From Hygrophila difformis (lineage: Eukaryota > Streptophyta > Magnoliopsida > Lamiales > Acanthaceae), in the NCBI GenBank assembly GCA_030278955.1, contig JAOANR010000006.1, positions 12,919,915 to 12,983,914 of the forward strand: a stretch of DNA of 64,000 bases, in the 5' to 3' direction. Made by a program: the position numbers and the translations under genes. Below, piece by piece: positions 21,572-33,100 of this stretch. The notes below the pieces were generated by a model. The model searched no databases and was not told the DNA's origin. It was given only the letters and a program-made list of their open reading frames with translations. Every line of letters begins with the position of its first letter. Position 1 is the first letter of the stretch.

Positions 21572-23847
21572 TGAAACTTTTGACAAATTTCATTAACACG
21601 AGTATTTTTCAATAAAATATATCAGGATTGATTTTATTAAATGAAATGAGTTATGAATCGGTGGAAAGGGTTTAGGGATATATTAAGGTTGTTACTCTTT
21701 ATTACTCATGTGAGGGGCTTTAATTTCAAATGGCAATGTGGTCCTCTCTGCCATGAAACTTCTGACAAATCTCATGATACAACCGGGATAAATTGACCTT
21801 CAGCCTGTCACACTGAGGGTCCCCGGCATATGTGCCATGATGCTTCTCATGATTTCATGTCATGAGATTCCCTGCCATGAAACTTTCGGCAGATTCCCAC
21901 TACATGAGTATTTTCTGAAAAATCACATTTTTATTTACTCGTGTTAAGAAACTGTGCCCCCGAAAGCGCACGGAGTCAAAAATTGCAGTAATTTATAGTA
22001 AGTACCGGATCGTTCACTGGAGGATGTGCGATGGAAGCAGGGCCCACGTCATTTACTAAGATTTTCCACTCGGTTACTCGATTCGAGTTTGAGAAATGAC
22101 TAACAACTACTTGACATAATTTAAACTAAGCTATGAAAGCAATCAAAATAAAGCAGATAAAATTATTCTACAAAGCGAATTAAATTTAATCTAAGAAGGC
22201 AATAGAATTATTCTAAGAAAGCGGTTAAAATTATCTGAGAAAGCAGATTTAAAATGAGACAGAAGGGACAGGGAGAAAAGAATAAAGATTGGACAAGATT
22301 CAGATGAAACACAGTTAAACTTCCACTTTAATACACAGATCTTTGTTTGGGATAATTCATCAGTTAGCTAATTCTCATGCTTCCTTTACCATGTTCACTT
22401 TAACAGACAGGTACTTGTAGTAAGGATTTACATGCCTTAAGACAGCAAAATCTAAGATACCACAGATATATAACTGCCCCTGCGCAGAGGTATGTCATTT
22501 ATCTGTGGTGGACAAGCAACACCTGACAAATCATTTATTGAGATGCCAAGTACTGCTATCATTCCCCCATATCACACCCAAAGATTCTAATCAAGCCCTA
22601 AACTATCCCTTAACTCTCTGTCCTAGTAGCAGTTACACAACTCTCAATACAACCGAGTGACCTCTAACGAAAGCAGTTAAAAGAAAGCGATAAAGAAAGC
22701 ATTTAAAATCCTATCACTCGGAGGTTTTTGAAAGTCTGACCCTGGTAGTAAAAGAAAGCCCCCAGTCAGAATGACCGGATGTGGATCAAGAATTTCCTAT
22801 TCTCGGTGAACCGCTCGCAGTGTTCACTTCTCGTCGGGTGGTTATGAGATACAAATTAGTTCGTTCCGGATGCACTCACTCAGGACTCAAAAATAGGCTT
22901 TGGCAGAAGAAGATAGCAGTTGAAAGAATACTCAACCCTACCTTAGAAAATAACCAAGGCCCGAATGTTGTTCCTCTAGTATTATCTGTCACACCTTATC
23001 GGAATCCAAGTGGAATCTGACCCAGTGCAATATTTAATACAAGATTTCCAACAAACAGCAATTTTGGAAAATAATCAATCTGAAAATCATTCCCTATCAG
23101 GTACTAGACTCTCACTAAGAACACAGACCCTTTCAGTCTAGGTGAGACCTAATCGCTGACTCTGCTTCTAATTTCCCAAAATCAACCCCCAGTCGGATGT
23201 GAATTAATCATAACTGTCGAATTTATCCCTTACTCAGATCCGGATTTTATAAAGGAATTTTTGTTGGAAATTTATTATGAAACATCTGATTTAAAATCAA
23301 GACTCCTGTGTCCAAGGGAAGGATCCCAAAATAATTTGACCACAATATTTACATAATATTATCATGCATAAATTTATAAGGAAGTGTAAAATTAAATAAC
23401 CCAAAATATAAGGTGGGTTTAGACAGAAGTTGACACACATATATGAAGTAGCCGGAGATGAGAAGAATTTTGGCTAAAGAGAGTGCCAGAAATAACTGGG
23501 GTGATCTGGACTGCAAACATCTGCTATCCAGTTCCCGATTATTCCAGATGGAAAGATTTTAGACAGCAGAATAATCTTAAATGACAGTGGTCGCTATCAT
23601 TCAGACCCTTACTGTCTGTGAATCAGAGAAAAACCTACATGTTCTTTCACTGTCTTAATTACTAGATGACATTGACCTATGTCGTCTAATGTTGGCACAG
23701 TTTGAGATTCGGGTTTGAAATTAAGATAAAGAAAAGAAAACTGTATCCGGATAGGAGTCAGCTGAGCAGCTATTATAATCCCGGATGGATGAACCGCCAA
23801 GGCTTCCACCGGCCACTATCCAGGCCATGCAAAATAACAATCTAATA

Positions 23848-24037
23848 CTCCCTCCGTCCCATTCCAAATGTCCTACTTACTATTTTTGGATGTCCCATTA
23901 CAAATGTCTTCTTTCTATAAATAGAAATAATTTTCCCCTTCAACAATTATGTGGACTCCACCATATACTCACAAACCAACTCTACCTTAATTCCCGTGCC
24001 CAACAGTAACAAGACAATTGGAGTGGGACGGAGGGAG
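23848..24037. mobile_element. Stowaway MITE, 190 bp, in one LTR only
   Basis: Inverted ends CTCCCTCCGTCCCATTCCAA and ATTGGAGTGGGACGGAGGGAG (last 20 bases compared) with TA duplication (23846-23847 and 24038-24039). The partner LTR has the empty site at 32412-32413, so the insertion and its exact boundaries are proved by comparison and it is younger than the LTR element. Confidence 0.95.
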
Positions 24038-24493
24038 TAATTAATATACAGACCACGAGCTAGTTATCCGTGTGGGAATACCCGCCAACATTAGTCTGTT
24101 ATATCTCTTACTAGCTGTTTCACACAACACGGAAAAGACAAAATAAATAAAAGAAAATATTTTTGGGTCATCTTGCATGAGAGACATTGGTTTCTCATGC
24201 AAGGTAAGGAAATGAATCCATAATTACCCATCATGGTCTAAATAATCACTCATTCCATAATTAATTAATTAATTACAGTCCGGATTATATACTTAGATCA
24301 TTAGAGTTTAATTATTTGTAGAAGAATCTTTTAATGGGAAATTGAACAAAGTTCTTTATATCAAATTAATCATGGGTTGAGATCATTGGATTTCAACCTC
24401 AAAATATTAATACAAAGGTTCAATTAATTAATGGGGTGAGATGAAGAATAAAATTTTGGCAAAAAGTGCCACTTTGTCGCGGAATAGAGTTTG

Positions 24494-25052
24494 TGTCGCG
24501 GATCATGGTTCCGCGACAAGGGTTTCGCGACAAAGGGGTGGGAAATAAGAGAAATTAATATTTTGAAAGTTAGGGTTTGTTTTGTCGCTAAGCAAAAATT
24601 TTGTCGCGGAACATGGTTCCGCGACAAAGAGGCATAGCGTTGTCGCTAAGCAAAAATTTTGTCGCGGAACATGGTTCCGCGACAAAGAGGCATAGCGACA
24701 AAGAGGGTTGAAAATTGGTAAGGACATAATTCCTGGTCGCGGAACAAGGATTTTGTCGCGGAACGTGGTTCCGCGACAAAGGTTCCGCGCCAGAGTCCTC
24801 CCAGAATAAAATTACAAGTATTTGGGTCCTTGGTCGCTAATCAAGGATTTTGTCGCGGAACGTGGTTCCGCGACAAGAGTTGCATCGCGACCAAGGGGTT
24901 TCAAAATTAATGGCAAGGCATAATTTTCTGTCTCGGAATAAAATTTTGTCGCGGAACGTGGTTCCGCGACAAAAGCCATGCAGACAAAATGCAAGAATTT
25001 GGTCCTTTGTCGCTAAACATGGGTTTTGTCGCGGAACGTGGTTCCGCGACAA
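24494..25052. repeat. palindrome array in LARD 3' LTR
   Basis: Seven copies of a 27-bp palindrome: arm TTGTCGCGGAAC, a 3-base centre (ATG or GTG), arm GTTCCGCGACAA. Positions: 24494-24518 (variant), 24601-24627, 24659-24685, 24753-24779, 24850-24876, 24946-24972, 25026-25052. Most arms are perfect 12-mers. Each is set in a longer unit with outer inverted motifs (TTTGTCGCTA before, ATCGCGACAAA or AGCGACAAA after), giving nested hairpins. An outlying copy with centre ATT lies at 26098-26124 and a degenerate one at 26203-26229. Function unknown. Confidence 0.9.
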
Positions 25053-27601
25053 GGGTTGCATCGCGACAAAGGGTTTTAAAATTCTTGTAAAAATTTTGGC
25101 AGCATAACGCCTAATATTGCATTACATGGGTGTGCGTTGTGATCCGTGGGATCACAACGGGAAAATTACATTGCAACCCGTGGGGTTACAATGTGGTGCA
25201 ATACAATATAGGAATATGCAATTTTTATATAAATATGCATAAACACTTTAATATATATCCCTTTTAGATCTAATGCACAAGAAAGAGAAAATATAAAATA
25301 AGAAAAATACCTAGACTAAGAAGAACATAAACAGTAAAACAAGAGAGAAAAAGACTAAAACTAGTGCAAAAGCAAAAATACAAACACACTATGCTAACAT
25401 TAAAATAAAAATAAAAATAAAATAAAATAAAATAAAATAAAGCCTACATTAAATCTATCAAGGGTAAATATCAAATGTTTATGCATTTTATTAAATAAGG
25501 AAAGCAATAAATCCTAACTACAACACCAAAACATGGTTCAAAATACACCCATTAGTTAAGTGTTTGAAACCCACAAACTACAAAATATAAAACTGGAAAA
25601 ACAAGAAATGAACACTAGCTACACTATTTATTACAAAGCATAAATTAAACTAAGCTAAGATCTACTACATGACATGAAAATAAATTAAACTACCTATCTA
25701 ACATAATTTTTGGAGAGCACAGTGGTGCCTCCAAAACAGTGAAATAAACTAAAGTGTAGCTAGGTTACTGTTCAAGGGGGTGGAATGTTATATTTATAGA
25801 TGAGCAAAATTAGCCCTAGGCCCATTCAAGGCCCACCTGGTCGCTAAACAACTGCTTTGTCGCGGAACACATTGGCTAGGGACAAAACACTTTTTAGCTC
25901 CAAGATGGCGCCCAGGAGGGGGCGGGACTTGAGGTCCAGGAGGAAAGGACAAACATTATTGCTCTGGGGGACTTCAAGTCCAGGGACCTTGTGATGTTTT
26001 TAGCACATGGGAATTGAATTGGGAGTATGCACGTGACTCTGTCTGTCGCGCTCCATTTTCTATCTCTGTCTCTCTCCTTGTCGCGGTCGCGGCGCATTTG
26101 TCGCGGAACATTGTTCCGCGACAAATTTTATTTCTTGCTACTTCTCTCACAGTCTCGGAGTAAAATTTTGGGCGCGGAGCATATTTTTGGGCGCGGAGCA
26201 CTTTGTCGCGGAGTACCCTTCCGCGACAAATGTTTAATTTTTGCTTCTCTTTCTTTTCTTTTCTCTTTCCTCCCACTCACTTCGTCTCTCTCCTTCTGAT
26301 TCAGTCTTTCTTTCCCAATTTCTTTCTTCTCTCTAGTTCTTTCTTCCTCAAATTTCTTCTTCTTCTTTATTCTTCATTTCCAATTTTCCAAATCCTGCTT
26401 CTTCTTTTCTTCCCTCGATTTCTTCTTCTTTCATTTTCTCTGTTTTCTTTTCTTCTTTCTCTTCCTCTATTTCCTTCTTCTCCCTCTCTTGATTTTGGCC
26501 TTTGGATTTCGGAATAGCAGCGGCCATCGGAGAAGATTTTAATGGTGGTGGTTGGTGTTGAATCGGAGAATGGAGGAAAAGAGGGTGGATTGAGGTGTGA
26601 GCTCGATCTCGCACAGTGGAGGATGGGTGATGACTGTTTGAGGGGGCCGGAGTTGTGGTGGCTGGTTGGATTTGGGAAATGGAGGGGGGATGAAAATGGG
26701 TGGTCGGAGCTCGGTGGTGTGGAAGCGCGGTGGCTGCGGGTGGAGGAGATGGTGGCGAGGCGGAGGGCTGTCGCGGCGGAGGAAGGGGGCTGCGATGGAT
26801 GGCCGGACGGATGGTTGGATGAGGGTGGTCGGACGGATGGTGTCGCTTGTGGAGATTGGTTGATGGTGGTGGTGAGGATGAGTTGTGGCCGGAGGCGGCG
26901 GGAATGTTGGTCGGAGACGGAGGTGGCCGCCGGCGAGGCGGCGGCGGCGGCGCAGTGGCGGCGGGAAACCAGGGTTAGGGTTAGGGTTGATGGTGAGGGT
27001 TGGGCCAAGGGTGGTGTTTGGGCTTGTATTGGGCCAATGGACTAAAATGCCTCTTGGGCTTAGTGTGAGACATGGCCCATCAGTGTTGGTTGTTGGGTTG
27101 GACTGCAAGTATTGGGCTTGGGGGTTTTTGGACTTAATTCTTGGACCAAATAATTTACCTGCAATTAATTAAAATCAAAATTGATTAGTGGACCAATTAA
27201 TTCTTTATTATATCAGAAAACAGAAAATAAAAATAAACATAAAAATTAAAATATATACATCAAAATATGAAATAATATAAATATAATATTTATTCCACTT
27301 GATTATTTGGTTTGTGATCCACTTTATGAACCCATGTTCCACCGAATAGACAACATCGAACCAAATTAATCAAGTGTATGATTTTTAATATTTTTATCAT
27401 GTTTTTGGATTTTTTTACATAAAATTACTGAAAATAACAATATTTTTGTATTTTTCAATACCAGCTTATTATTTATACAAACTTGCATAAATCTGTTAAA
27501 TTCAACTGCTTTCTTATTAAAATAAGACCGGAATACGATCAAATGTCCATGTTTAGACACGGAAATAGATTGAAAATAATGGTCAATTTTGGCCATTATC
27601 A

Positions 27602-30140
27602 ACATCCTCACATTTAATACTGATCGTCCCCGAGCAGTCAGAGTCAATGTTCCTAAGAACACGGACTCTACATATTCAATCTATTTTCGTGGCTTCAAAA
27701 ATTTCATTCTTTTTAGATTGGGATAAGACAATCAAAAACTACAAGTATTAAATTCCCTTGATTGCAGTGTTTAATAAAATGATACTTCTCACTTAATCAG
27801 GCCTACAAATCAGTCATTATTGATTTAATTCTAGAATTAAAGTATGACATGAACATAATTAAAAGCAGAGCCTCACATATAGTAGAAACGGAAATTTCAC
27901 TCACTCTCAAAAAGGGGCTTTATCAATGAGCACTCATAATCAAATTTAATTAAATTATCCCATATGCTTGCAATTGGACCAACTCGCCACCGGCTCATTT
28001 CTTCAAATCGAGATCATGAGGTCTTATTTAAGGGTTATAATGGGGCATACGGTTGTAACATTTGGTAATGAAGGGAATTATTGGGCTAAGAAGTGGCAAG
28101 AATTAATTCTATCATAACTTGGCATATTTTTATTTAAAAATTTATGATCATCAATATTTTTCTTTTTCTTTTGTTTTTCTCTTTATATTGCATGACATTA
28201 GACTATGTCTAATTTGCTTTGTCATTTGCAATTTATTGATGTTGACAAGAGTTCAACATTTTTCTTCTTCTTTTTCTTGTGTTGAATGGAACTCAACAAT
28301 TTTCTTCTTTTTCTTCTTTTTTTTTTTTTTTGAATCGGTTTATTGAATACCGATTTGATGACTTGATGATCATAAATTTAATGCCTTGCTAAAATTCATT
28401 CTTACACACTTGGGTTTAAATTTTCTTGGTCTTTTTAGAAGGCTTGGAATAATATAGAGGGCTTCAAAGAAAAATTAGGCTTAAAGGCTCAAGTTGGTTT
28501 ATCCTAAAGGGAAAATATTTTTGGGTTTGGAATTCAAACGAAGGCCAAAAATTTGGGTTTTTCTAAGTGCCTCGATCATATGCTCGATTTTTGGAATATG
28601 GCATGGTCTTGAATCGGTCCCAATCGCAAGTTCTAGTTTCCTTTAATCAAAATGATTTTCACACATCAAAGAAAAGAATTAGTAAAAATGACTCATGGCT
28701 CAAATCTCACATGGAATGGTTCATTCATGTCATACAATATTCTTGAATTTAATCTTTGAAAAATTCTTACAATCTATTCAATTAAATTCTCAACATGAGG
28801 ACTCATTACCCAACAAGATGATTATATCATTAAATTTTTATAGCTCAAAACCTCAAAAATTCATATCATGCATGTCTTCAATTATATTATCCCAATTTAA
28901 AAGTTTGAAAATTTAATCATAAACCAAAATCAAATATGTGAATTCTTGACAGATTTATGCATGCTTTGCACTGGGTTTAAATATAAAATAATAAAAATAA
29001 ACAAAAAGAAAAGTAACACTTTTTTTTTTTAAGTGAAGAATCAACATCCTCACATTTTGAGCCTTGCTCGAAATGTGAGTAAATCAATTCCTACTTGAAC
29101 ACATTATCAAAATCAAAATAAAATAAAAGAGGAGGGAGGGAGGGAGAAAATATTAACATGAAAGATAGAAGAATAATTCCGATAGCCTTTTTCGTCAAAC
29201 CAATTAAATGTTCGACGATTTTGGCTATGTGTGATCGCTTGGTTCATCAAACAAGGGGATTGTCCGATGCCCAATTCTTAAGAAAAATTCTGATTTTCAT
29301 CAAAATTGTTCAATCACATTTTTGAATTTTATAGAATTTAATCTACTTGCAAAAATTAGGTTGGATTAATTCCGTTCTCATAGAAGTTATTCCGGATTTT
29401 AAATTGCTTTAAATTCCAAGAATACTTTCAATTAATCACAGAATCGATCCAACCGGGAACCTGTTTTGCAGCTTTAATTTTCTTTTTGGTGATTCCACAA
29501 ATTCCTCTTTAGATGCTCAGTCGGGACAGGGGCGACGGAAAGTGAGATGATGGCCGTGGCTTGTCCGATGGTGGTGAGCAATTGGTAGTCCGAAGATCTG
29601 CTGCTCCATTTGTTGTTTCACCAGTGATGAGGGTTTCCTCAGCGCAGTGGTGGTGTTGAGGTGGATGAGCGATGGAGCAGCGGTTGAGCTTCGTGGTCCG
29701 GATGTGGTGGAGATGACAAACACGTGAGTTTCATGTGTTGTGCAATTTACAATTGCCAATTAGTGTAGCTCCACTGCTACACTTCTCCATTTTTCTTTGA
29801 TTTTTCGTTTAATTAACCTCGATTTTACAATTGGAGAGGTGTAAAATTAAACGAAAGATCAAAGTAGTGTAGCCCCAATGCTACACTTCCACATTTAACT
29901 CCTTACACCAATTTTTGTGGCTCCATAATTCCTGCAAGCAAAAATACCCAATTGGTTAGATTTTCCTCTCAAATCAACATCCTCACATTTAGAGTCTTAG
30001 TACTCTAAATGTTTAATTGATGTGAGGGTACTTCTCTGTTCTGAAATAAATACACTAAACTAACACTAAACTAACTATGAGTAATCAGGAGTGTAGTTCT
30101 CTTAATAAACGACGCTGCATCCTCCCCGGCAACGGCGCCA
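27602..30140 (-). other. LARD internal domain, non-coding
   Basis: 2539 bp between the LTRs. No reading frame shows a retroelement motif; the longest is 80 codons. The minus-strand phrase AAATGTGAGGATGTTGA lies against the 3' LTR, where a polypurine tract is expected (about 27599-27615), and recurs near 29040 and 29973. A 19-bp inverted repeat (29796-29814 with 29845-29863, one mismatch) forms a hairpin near the primer-site end, flanked by a repeated GTAGCCCC/GTAGCTCC...TGCTACACTTC phrase. The rest is AT-rich. Confidence 0.75.
30123..30140 (-). promoter_or_regulatory. tRNA-Asp primer-binding site
   Basis: The minus strand reads TGGCGCCGTTGCCGGGGA directly after the 5' LTR. This is the complement of the 3' end of plant tRNA-Asp including CCA. 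It is where reverse transcription of the element would be primed and it sets the element's orientation. Confidence 0.88.
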
Positions 30141-33100
30141 TGAAACTTTTGACAAATTTCATTAACACGAGTATTTTTCAATAAAATATATCAGGATTGA
30201 TTTTATTAAATGAAATGAGTTATGAATCGGTGGAAAGGGTTTAGGGATATATTAAGGTTGTTACTCTTTATTACTCATGTGAGGGGCTTTAATTTCAAAT
30301 GGCAATGTGGTCCTCTCTGCCATGAAACTTCTGACAAATCTCATGATACAACCGGGATAAATTGACCTTCAGCCTGTCACACTGAGGGTCCCCGGCATAT
30401 GTGCCATGATGCTTCTCATGATTTCATGTCATGAGATTCCCTGCCATGAAACTTTCGGCAGATTCCCACTACATGAGTATTTTCTGAAAAATCACATTTT
30501 TATTTACTCGTGTTAAGAAACTGTGCCCCCGAAAGCGCACGGAGTCAAAAATTGCAGTAATTTATAGTAAGTACCGGATCGTTCACTGGAGGATGTGCGA
30601 TGGAAGCAGGGCCCACGTCATTTACTAAGATTTTCCACTCGGTTACTCGATTCGAGTTTGAGAAATGACTAACAACTACTTGACATAATTTAAACTAAGC
30701 TATGAAAGCAATCAAAATAAAGCAGATAAAATTATTCTACAAAGCGAATTAAATTTAATCTAAGAAGGCAATAGAATTATTCTAAGAAAGCGGTTAAAAT
30801 TATCTGAGAAAGCAGATTTAAAATGAGACAGAAGGGACAGGGAGAAAAGAATAAAGATTGGACAAGATTCAGATGAAACACAGTTAAACTTCCACTTTAA
30901 TACACAGATCTTTGTTTGGGATAATTCATCAGTTAGCTAATTCTCATGCTTCCTTTACCATGTTCACTTTAACAGACAGGTACTTGTAGTAAGGATTTAC
31001 ATGCCTTAAGACAGCAAAATCTAAGATACCACAGATATATAACTGCCCCTGCGCAGAGGTATGTCATTTATCTGTGGTGGACAAGCAACACCTGACAAAT
31101 CATTTATTGAGATGCCAAGTACTGCTATCATTCCCCCATATCACACCCAAAGATTCTAATCAAGCCCTAAACTATCCCTTAACTCTCTGTCCTAGTAGCA
31201 GTTACACAACTCTCAATACAACCGAGTGACCTCTAACGAAAGCAGTTAAAAGAAAGCGATAAAGAAAGCATTTAAAATCCTATCACTCGGAGGTTTTTGA
31301 AAGTCTGACCCTGGTAGTAAAAGAAAGCCCCCAGTCAGAATGACCGGATGTGGATCAAGAATTTCCTATTCTCGGTGAACCGCTCGCAGTGTTCACTTCT
31401 CGTCGGGTGGTTATGAGATACAAATTAGTTCGTTCCGGATGCACTCACTCAGGACTCAAAAATAGGCTTTGGCAGAAGAAGATAGCAGTTGAAAGAATAC
31501 TCAACCCTACCTTAGAAAATAACCAAGGCCCGAATGTTGTTCCTCTAGTATTATCTGTCACACCTTATCGGAATCCAAGTGGAATCTGACCCAGTGCAAT
31601 ATTTAATACAAGATTTCCAACAAACAGCAATTTTGGAAAATAATCAATCTGAAAATCATTCCCTATCAGGTACTAGACTCTCACTAAGAACACAGACCCT
31701 TTCAGTCTAGGTGAGACCTAATCGCTGACTCTGCTTCTAATTTCCCAAAATCAACCCCCAGTCGGATGTGAATTAATCATAACTGTCGAATTTATCCCTT
31801 ACTCAGATCCGGATTTTATAAAGGAATTTTTGTTGGAAATTTATTATGAAACATCTGATTTAAAATCAAGACTCCTGTGTCCAAGGGAAGGATCCCAAAA
31901 TAATTTGACCACAATATTTACATAATATTATCATGCATAAATTTATAAGGAAGTGTAAAATTAAATAACCCAAAATATAAGGTGGGTTTAGACAGAAGTT
32001 GACACACATATATGAAGTAGCCGGAGATGAGAAGAATTTTGGCTAAAGAGAGTGCCAGAAATAACTGGGGTGATCTGGACTGCAAACATCTGCTATCCAG
32101 TTCCCGATTATTCCAGATGGAAAGATTTTAGACAGCAGAATAATCTTAAATGACAGTGGTCGCTATCATTCAGACCCTTACTGTCTGTGAATCAGAGAAA
32201 AACCTACATGTTCTTTCACTGTCTTAATTACTAGATGACATTGACCTATGTCGTCTAATGTTGGCACAGTTTGAGATTCGGGTTTGAAATTAAGATAAAG
32301 AAAAGAAAACTGTATCCGGATAGGAGTCAGCTGAGCAGCTATTATAATCCCGGATGGATGAACCGCCAAGGCTTCCACCGGCCACTATCCAGGCCATGCA
32401 AAATAACAATTTAATAATTAATATACAGACCACGAGCTAGTTATCCGTGTGGGAATACCCGCCAACATTAGTCTGTTATATCTCTTACTAGCTGTTTCAC
32501 ACAACACGGAAAAGACAACATAAATAAAAGAAAATATTTTTGGGTCATCTTGCATGAGAGACATTGGTTTCTCATGCAAGGTATGGAAATGAATCCATAA
32601 TTACCCATCATGGTCTAAATAATCACTCATTTCATAATTAATTAATTAATTACAGTCCGGATTATATACTTAGATCATTAGAGTTTAATTATTTGTAGAA
32701 GAATCTTTTAATGGGAAATTGAACAAAGTTCTTTATATCAAATTAATCATGGGTTGAGATCATTGGATTTCAACCTCAAAATATTAATACAAAGGTTCAA
32801 TTAATTAATGGGGTGAGATGAAGAATAAAATTTTGGCAAAAAGTGCCACTTTGTCGCGGAATAGAGTTTGTGTCGCGGAGCATGGTTCCGCGACAAGGGT
32901 TTCGCGACAAAGGGGTGGGAAATAAGAGAAATTAATATTTTGAAAGTTAGGGTTTGTTTTGTCGCTAAGCAAAAATTTTGTCGCGGAACATGGTTCCGCG
33001 ACAAAGAGGCATAGCGACAAAGAGGGTTGAAAATTGGTAAGGACATAATTCCTGGTCGCGGAACAAGGATTTTGTCGCGGTACGTGGTTCCGCGACAAAG

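Larger units (their letters stand above)
21572..27601 (-). repeat. LARD 3' LTR (6030 bp)
   Basis: Left copy of the direct repeat, downstream LTR for the minus-strand element. It differs from its partner mainly by a 190-bp MITE plus TA (23848-24037), a 58-bp tandem duplication in the palindrome array (about 24583-24698), a 7-bp addition near 26040 and a 15-bp block present only in the other LTR; these indels explain the 240-bp length difference almost exactly. The GC-rich part (26540-27000) carries long low-complexity frames on both strands that I do not call as genes. Confidence 0.92.

Noticed and set aside
22781..23020. 79-codon frame repeated exactly at 31350-31589
   Set aside because: The duplication is only the two LTR copies; the frame has no recognised motif and lies antisense to the element.
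24494..25052. Palindrome array as a CRISPR-like array
   Set aside because: This is plant nuclear DNA, the spacers are related to each other rather than unique, and the array lies in a retroelement LTR.
26969..26990. GTTAGGGTTAGGGTT run resembling telomere repeats
   Set aside because: Only about two and a half units, of TTAGGG type rather than the usual plant TTTAGGG, and present identically in both LTRs as part of a GC-rich segment. Not an interstitial telomere.
26367..27108. Long overlapping frames (213, 189 and 167 codons) in the GC-rich part of the LARD LTR, repeated at 34696-35437
   Set aside because: Open on both strands at once, composed of Pro/Ser/His or Gly/Trp/Arg low-complexity sequence, and identical in both LTRs only because the LTRs are young. 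No domain seen.
30121..30140. Sequence matching the 3' end of a tRNA-Asp gene
   Set aside because: Only the last 18 bases plus CCA are present and they abut the LTR; this is the retroelement primer site, not a tRNA gene.
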